Part shown: one piece after another, positions 39,140-64,000 of the stretch
Layout: each line of letters begins with the position of its first letter
Position numbering within the stretch: position 1 is the stretch's first letter
DNA from: Corallium rubrum
Lineage: Eukaryota; Cnidaria; Anthozoa; Scleralcyonacea; Coralliidae
Direction: 5' to 3'
Assembly (NCBI GenBank): GCA_964035015.1
Contig: OZ035997.1
Coordinates: 81,197,769 to 81,261,768, forward strand
Length of the DNA stretch: 64,000 bases
Program-made: the position numbers and the translations under genes
The notes under the pieces: generated by a model
What the model was told of the DNA's origin: nothing
The model's database searches: none
Seen by the model: the letters and a program-made list of their open reading frames with translations, nothing else

Positions 39140-39923
39140 TTACCAATAATCTGTGAAACGGCCTCGAATTACCAATAATTTGTAATTGTTTTTTCCCGGA
39201 GGGTTGTGGTTAGGTTTAGGGCCCACCGGGGGGTTGTGGGTTAGGGTTATGGTTGCCGGGGGGTTGTAGGTTAGGGTTGGGGTGTGGGGGTTGGGAATTA
39301 GTTTTTAAAATTAACGATTATTGGTAATTCTAGGCATTTCGCACTTACTGATTATTGGTAATTCTAAGTAGGAGGATATGCTGTACATGGGTCGCGAATG
39401 TCGACTGCGCATCAGAATGACGCGTTCTGAGTCGGGATAAAACTTAATTAACTTTATAACATCTGGCTAAAGCTGCAGTTTTCATTTGCATTTTCATTTA
39501 CATTTCTGAACTCATTGTACTGAATTCTCAGCCTAATGTTATAAACCGAAATAAGTTTTATCCCGACTCAGAACGCGTCATTCTGATGCGCAGTCGACAT
39601 TCGCGATCCATGTATAATCGTTAATTTTAAAAACTAATTCCCAACCCCCACACCCCAACCCTAACCTCTAAACCTTACCCTAAACCTAACTACAACCCCC
39701 CGGCAACCCTAACCCTAACCCACAACCCCCCGGTGGCCCTAAACCTAACCACAACCCTCCGCGAAAAAAGTCCCGCCTTTCAGACCCGCCCACAACATCC
39801 CCCTACTGGTTTTTTAGTTATATGCAATTTAGTTTAACATCCCGCATGTGGGACAGAGTATACCTACAATTACCATTATTGGTAATTCAAGGCCGTTTCA
39901 CACTTACTGATTATTGGTAATTC
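39140..39923. mobile_element. fold-back element with telomere-like blocks
   Basis: The outer arms TTACCAATAATCTGTGAAAC and GTTTCACACTTACTGATTAT are inverted. Next inward are GGGGGTTGTGGTTAGG-type blocks and their CCTAACC inverse. The inner arms GCGAATGTCGACTGCGCATC, AGAATGACGCGTTCTGAGTC and GGGATAAAACTTA are mirrored at 39550-39612. The loop is near 39480-39530. Confidence 0.8.
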
Positions 39924-40205
39924 TAGGTAGGAGGACATGTTGGTTATATCGGCCAAACCACTAAAGATTTCTGCTTTCCTATTGGTTGAAACTTTCACGC
40001 ATTCAAGTCATGCGCATCTTTGAAATTGGGCCAGGGTACCAGGCTACGTCAGCATAAGTTGTTTACATCTTTTTGGCAAGCGCCACTTGTACTGTGCCGG
40101 CTTTAAAAGGTTTCTCTTATAACTGTAAAAAAAACATGTAGGGCCCATCATTGTTTTAAGGTGGAAAATGTAGACAATATAGTGGACGCACTCACGCACG
40201 TGCGT

Positions 40206-40392
40206 CCGCCTGTAGTCCGAAAAGTGTAATAAAAGTAGCGTGCTGCGTAGGCAGTGTAGAAACAACAATCGAAATATAGTAAAGTTAGATATACTGCCAA
40301 AACAGAGAACGTAGGAGTCTAACGTTTCGAGCGAAGGCCCTTCGTCAGAGAGAAACGTTAGGCTCCTACGTTCTTTATTCTATATTTCGTGC
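40206..40392. repeat. hammerhead-like hairpin in the shared promoter region
   Basis: AGCGTGCTGCGTAGGCAGTG and TATAGTAAAGTTAGATATAC match 26735-26790 inverted. GTAGGAGTCTAACGTTTC pairs with GAAACGTTAGGCTCCTAC around the minus-strand core CTGACGAAGGGCC/GCTCGAAAC. Confidence 0.6.
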
Positions 40393-40557
40393 AACCGGAA
40401 ACTTGCTAAATTGAATAATTGCTTCTGTGATTTAGCGGAAGTCGTCGGCATGGTTCTGTTGGTAACAAATGTCAAATGAACAGCCCACAGGCTTTATACT
40501 TGAGAAGTTCAGCACAGTATGAACCTTTATTGATCTTTTTCATGTTGATAAAGAATA

Positions 40558-60205
<19,648 letters not shown>

Positions 60206-60220
60206 GTTTGTACTGTATAT

Positions 60221-60434
60221 AGGCGAATTTCAGGGTATTGCGCGCGCATTATTTTGCAAAGGAATTGGCGGGCTCTACAGTGTTAAACATCCAGAAACTG
60301 TATCTATACTTTGTTGATTTTAAACAGTATACAGTAAAAACTAATTGGTTGAAATGATCAATTTACTTTGAATGGAGTTTGCCAGTTTTTTTGAAAAATG
60401 ATGCGCGCGCAGCACCCTGAAACTCTCCTGTTGG
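60221..60434. mobile_element. TIR MITE with GCGCGCGCATTATTTT ends, second copy
   Basis: TATAGGCGAATTTCAGGGTA and CACCCTGAAACTCTCCTG are inverted ends. The interior matches 53801-54052 inverted. It begins 15 bp after PORCN exon 10. Confidence 0.7.
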
Positions 60435-60454
60435 TTTATTACTATTTATTATAT

Positions 60455-60980
60455 TGCACAACTTACTTCCGGTGAAATCGTGTGTTCTCATTGGCTGAGA
60501 CGCATTACAGTGTATGTTCCGGTCAATTATTTTCCGTAACGGACGGTAGATTACGGGTTTTGCCAGCCATTTTGTTTACAAAATAACAAAACGAAAGAAT
60601 ACGGCAAAAATTTTGTGAATTCGATAACCTAAGGACTAAATCATGTATGAGTCGAACGATGAGCAATCTGGAAGTGAGTTTTAGAATTCCGAAAGCGATT
60701 ACAACAAGAACAACAACGTTGAAAACGATGAGTCTATGTCATACGCTCCAGGTCACACTATAAGTACGTGTCATGCATGTAAGGTAAATGTAAGGTATGT
60801 TTCAAAAAGCCATATAATAAACTTCTCATTAACCTCGACTGCTTGGTCATTACGGAAATACATCAGACCGAGGTCTTCACAGTACGGACCGAGCTCGTAG
60901 AGCGAGGTTCGTACATGAAAGACCGAGATCTGATATTTCTCTGTAACGACCGCACTCTCAGTTAATAAGAAGTTATTATC
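60455..60980. mobile_element. palindrome-headed element, second long copy
   Basis: It matches 46880-47410 from GTGAAATCGTGTGTTCTCAT to the hairpin ending AGTTAATAAGAAGTTA. The frame starts ATGTATGAG and reads MYESNDEQSGSEF before a stop. Confidence 0.65.
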
Positions 60981-61562
60981 ATTTTTATTTGCGAATTTCT
61001 TGTCTTGAATGAATTGTCCTGAATTTAGTGACTGAGCTGAACCTGCATGTACTACTACTGATCTCTAATTAAAAGACTGGATCCGGTAACTCGCAGTTAG
61101 AGTAAGAAAGTGAAGCTCGCGAAGTGTCGATTTGGTGTTTTGCCGATCAGGCTATAGTGCAGGTTGGACAATACGAAGATGGAAAATTCGGGACACAATG
61201 CTGTATTTTGGGTTGTAAAAAACAAAAATGAAGAAAAAGGATCAGAAGAAACTTCGTAGCGACATTTCACACATGCAGTTAGCATGTATCTTTGTAATGA
61301 CGGATTCTGGCTTTATTTTTAGATCAATGATTGAACCGCTTCTTTGAAAACCCTTAAATTAGTGGCCTTTAATCCGAAATTTTAGCATAATCTGTTTATA
61401 ATCAAAATCGTATCGCTGAGTTCGTTTTCCGGTCCGTACGCAAAACGACGGATGCTGATTGGTTCCCGAGCGGTCGGGATTTTACGATATTGACCGACCG
61501 CTCAATGAGCTTTTTTCACGGACCAGTAAGTTTTGGCGGGAAAACGTCTGGGTATCTTTACT

Positions 61563-62017
61563 TAAAGGGATACTCCAGGCCTAAAACAAGTCTTGTTCAA
61601 ACAGAAGACCTATGTGACCTACCTCCAAATGGCTATTAGTTTCCTTCAAATATTTTTAATCTGGGAGAAATTTGACTTTGTTTGCCGTATTTTCCATATA
61701 CTGAGCCGCCATTGTTGCTTGATTGCGGTCGTTCCCAATAGTATTTTGACGTCATTGAGTGATAGAAACAAATCATAACAAAAGAGGAAACTGTTTCAAT
61801 CACTCAATGACGTCGAAATACTATTGGGAGCGACCGCTTTCGCCCGCAATCATGCAACAATGGCGGCTCACAGTATATGGAAAATACGGCAAACAAAGAC
61901 AAATTTCTCCCAAACTAAAAATATTTGAAGGAAACTAATAGCCAATTGGAGGTATGGTCACATAAGTCTTTCATTTGAACAAGACTTGTTTTGGGCCTGG
62001 AGTATCCCCCCTTTAAA
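61563..62017. mobile_element. fold-back element, 455 bp
   Basis: AAAGGGATACTCCAGGCCTA and AACAAGTCTTGTTCAAACAG are mirrored by TTGAACAAGACTTGTTTTGG and CTGGAGTATCCCCCCTTT. The arms extend through CCGCCATTGTTGC and CAATAGTATTTTGACGTCAT. Confidence 0.88.
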
Positions 62018-62285
62018 TATTCCATCACCAGAAATTTGGGTCGTTTGTGCCGCCGCTCTCGGTAAGCGGCTATTCGCCTAATAATATAATTATATGTTTG
62101 TTCTAAGCGTCTTCTAAGGCGTGTGATTCTATTGTATTCTAGTGTTTCGCATTATGCAGGTCATTGAGTTCTTTAGAATTTGCCTAAATCGTGCACGTAT
62201 GTATATATAAACAACCTGTAAACGACCAAAGAACTATGAAATCAAGCAAGTTCAAACGCTTTTGGAAGTACTATGCTAGCGACAA

Positions 62286-62588
62286 ATGAGGACCTTTATG
62301 TGCTCTCGAAGTAGACTGACTCATGCCGAATGCACCGCGGGTCGGGCACTTCGCATCGCCCGTAACGTTGGTCAATTTGGCCAATTTCTAGCACCTGTTT
62401 ACAAAGATTACTATGGCAAACACTATGGTAGTGACACTTTCAGTGCAAAAATAAGACGAGCTAGGGAAGTATTTTGTCGTCGAAGTGAGCAAGTGTTTTT
62501 TAGTTATAACTGTTCTTTAGTCCATGCTGAAGTCAGATGGAGTCGGCAAAGAAGAAATATGTCACCATTTAAAGTGCCTATGACATGA
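62286..62588 (+). CDS. unidentified ORF, 100 codons
   Basis: ATG opens a frame reading LTHAECTAGRALRIARNVGQ and LAPVYKDYYGKHYGSDTFSA before TGA. The composition is protein-like but no domain is recognised and it does not match the expected PORCN tail. It may be a captured or decayed gene fragment. Confidence 0.2.
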   Translation: MRTFMCSRSRLTHAECTAGRALRIARNVGQFGQFLAPVYKDYYGKHYGSDTFSAKIRRAREVFCRRSEQVFFSYNCSLVHAEVRWSRQRRNMSPFKVPMT

Positions 62589-62834
62589 AAAAATGAGAAT
62601 GGCATTTTTTACACAGACTGAAAGATGTTCAGCCAAATAATAGTCTCAGAAAGTTTGGCGTAATTCTGATGAATATTTTTCGAGTTACAACGCGTTGAAG
62701 TTGCCAATTTTGCCATATTTTCGAATAAAAAGTACGAAAAGTCTGGGACCAAGTTTAGGCCGCGATGACGTAGGCGTGTGGACTCATCGTAAATTTCACT
62801 GTGATGATATAGGTAAATACAGCAAGATAGGGCT

Positions 62835-63218
62835 TTGGAAAACGAGTCAGAAAACGAATATTTTGTTTCACCAGCTACTATAGAAGACGAAGAATCAAAT
62901 GATATGATTAAGCAGCAGTTTTTGGTTAATGCTGATAGTGATGAACCATCAGATCATGATGCAGTCGAGAGGCGATCGTCGATGAGGTTCGTCGATGTTA
63001 CATTCCTTCGGGAAATATTGTCCAAAGATATGGCAGTGTTACAGTTAATAGTAAATTATTCTGAATATTGCCGAGTATTAACAAAACGAATAGAACTAAA
63101 ACAGCAATATTTTCTATTCTATATGTTTCTATTATATATAATATACAATATATGCACACACCTCAAGCCAGTATTCACATGTGTGCCGACTGCCGAAATA
63201 CTCCAATATATACAATAG
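62835..63218 (+). CDS. unidentified acidic ORF, 127 codons
   Basis: The first 70 codons are acidic and polar (ATIEDEESNDMIKQQFLVNA, DSDEPSDHDAVERRSSM); the rest is AT-rich and membrane-like, probably non-coding read-through. It does not match the PORCN tail. Confidence 0.2.
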   Translation: MENESENEYFVSPATIEDEESNDMIKQQFLVNADSDEPSDHDAVERRSSMRFVDVTFLREILSKDMAVLQLIVNYSEYCRVLTKRIELKQQYFLFYMFLLYIIYNICTHLKPVFTCVPTAEILQYIQ

Positions 63219-63362
63219 TGTATCGCTTCTGGGTCCAGATAAATTACGTTGGGTCTTAGCTAGATTCCCGTAATATTATAAAGCAAATAGTACTGCGGAT
63301 AACACAAAGTCTTTAAAATGCGCAAGCAAAGATGTGACGTGAGTAAAAAGTCGGGACGATGC

Positions 63363-63614
63363 CTAGGCAAATGATTTTTGTACATCATACATGATTTCAG
63401 TTCCGTTCTTCTGCTCTCGTTTTCTCAGTGAAACCTGTCCAAAATTGCTCTGGTGCATACGAATCATTTTTCGGCTGATCCATACCACAATATCGTCCTT
63501 TTGAAGGCTGGGTTTGGGGCATAGTCCATAATCATAGCGGCGAAACATAATCTTATATATTTTATTGGCCGTTCCCTGAAATATACTATTCCACCTCATT
63601 GTTGTGATATACAA
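63363..63614 (-). CDS. unidentified basic ORF, 83 codons
   Basis: The minus-strand frame includes ANKIYKIMFRRYDYGLCPKP and MIRMHQSNFGQVSLRKREQK and stops at 63363. It is not recognised, and could be a mobile-element fragment. Confidence 0.15.
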   Translation of the reverse strand: MYITTMRWNSIFQGTANKIYKIMFRRYDYGLCPKPSLQKDDIVVWISRKMIRMHQSNFGQVSLRKREQKNGTEIMYDVQKSFA

Positions 63615-64000
63615 AACTTTGATCAGTAGGACATTTATAGTTCGAGTCGTCTAGCGTTACAATATTTCCGCTCTGGTTCTTGGTCCTATTATTATGACTA
63701 ATTTGCTCTGAGTTACTGTTTATATATCCCACATTTCAGCGACTCATGCAATTTCAGCTAGTTTGTTCAATCACGACATAATTTGCGCAGGCCGCAAAAC
63801 TGTGTTGGTCATGCATTCGCGTGCCAGACCCTTGTTAACCAAATACTTAATATTACTGAACTGATAATATGTAAAGAAACTCGCGCTAGAGATTAAGTTG
63901 AACATATATGCATGGATCGATTGCGGACAACTGTACAGTAAATAGTGTATACATTCAAGACCAACATTGACATTACTAAAGACATCTTATTTATAGTGAA

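Larger units (their letters stand above)
38954..40557. promoter_or_regulatory. shared 5' region of TAF3 and PORCN
   Basis: The two start codons face away from each other across 1,604 bp, so transcription of both genes probably starts here. No TATA box is evident. GCGGAAGTC near 40436 is ETS-like and lies about 120 bp before the PORCN start. About 780 bp is occupied by the fold-back at 39140-39923 and about 180 bp by a hammerhead-like repeat, leaving little unique promoter sequence. Confidence 0.6.

Noticed and set aside
60206..64000. Search for the PORCN last exon
   Set aside because: No acceptor followed by a frame resembling the conserved W-S-E-L to S-H-W-V tail was found. It is taken to lie past the window.

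Overview
The window is animal nuclear DNA, most likely from an anthozoan cnidarian such as a stony coral. That taxon is an inference from the intron-rich genes, the invertebrate-like protein sequences and the dense load of small palindromic transposons; no single marker proves it. There are no bacterial operons, rRNA operons or CRISPR arrays.

Two conserved genes stand head to head. TAF3, a TFIID subunit with an N-terminal histone fold and a C-terminal PHD finger, is on the minus strand. It was assembled here from seven coding exons between 38953 and 11384, about 27.6 kb of DNA for a predicted 750 residues. All splice phases agree. PORCN (Porcupine, the ER membrane O-acyltransferase that lipidates Wnt proteins) is on the plus strand. 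Ten coding exons from 40558 to 60205 give 458 codons in phase; the short last exon was not found and probably lies past the window end. The two start codons are 1.6 kb apart, and about half of that shared 5' region is a fold-back repeat.

Layout: 1-11.4 kb is the region downstream of TAF3, made of repeats: TIR elements, a 49-bp minisatellite, nested MITEs and tRNA-like SINEs. 11.4-39 kb is TAF3, whose introns hold a 740-bp purine microsatellite, a 5'-truncated LINE, long fold-backs, a pogo-like element and a 5S-derived SINE. 39-40.6 kb is the shared promoter region. 40.6-60.2 kb is PORCN, with a gene-capturing TIR element, a 435-bp tandem duplication, a piggyBac-type MITE and introns built almost wholly of pentanucleotide repeats. 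60.2-64 kb is probably the last PORCN intron, with more repeats and unidentified coding-like fragments.

The genes share no pathway: TAF3 acts in promoter recognition and PORCN in Wnt secretion. Their link is positional. The items most worth a second look are a Ser at the usual catalytic Asn position of PORCN, an SPAK-repeat coding minisatellite in TAF3, a Pack-MULE-like element with a 9-bp target duplication, hammerhead-like ribozyme cores, and transposon nests in which insertion order can be read from the sequence.
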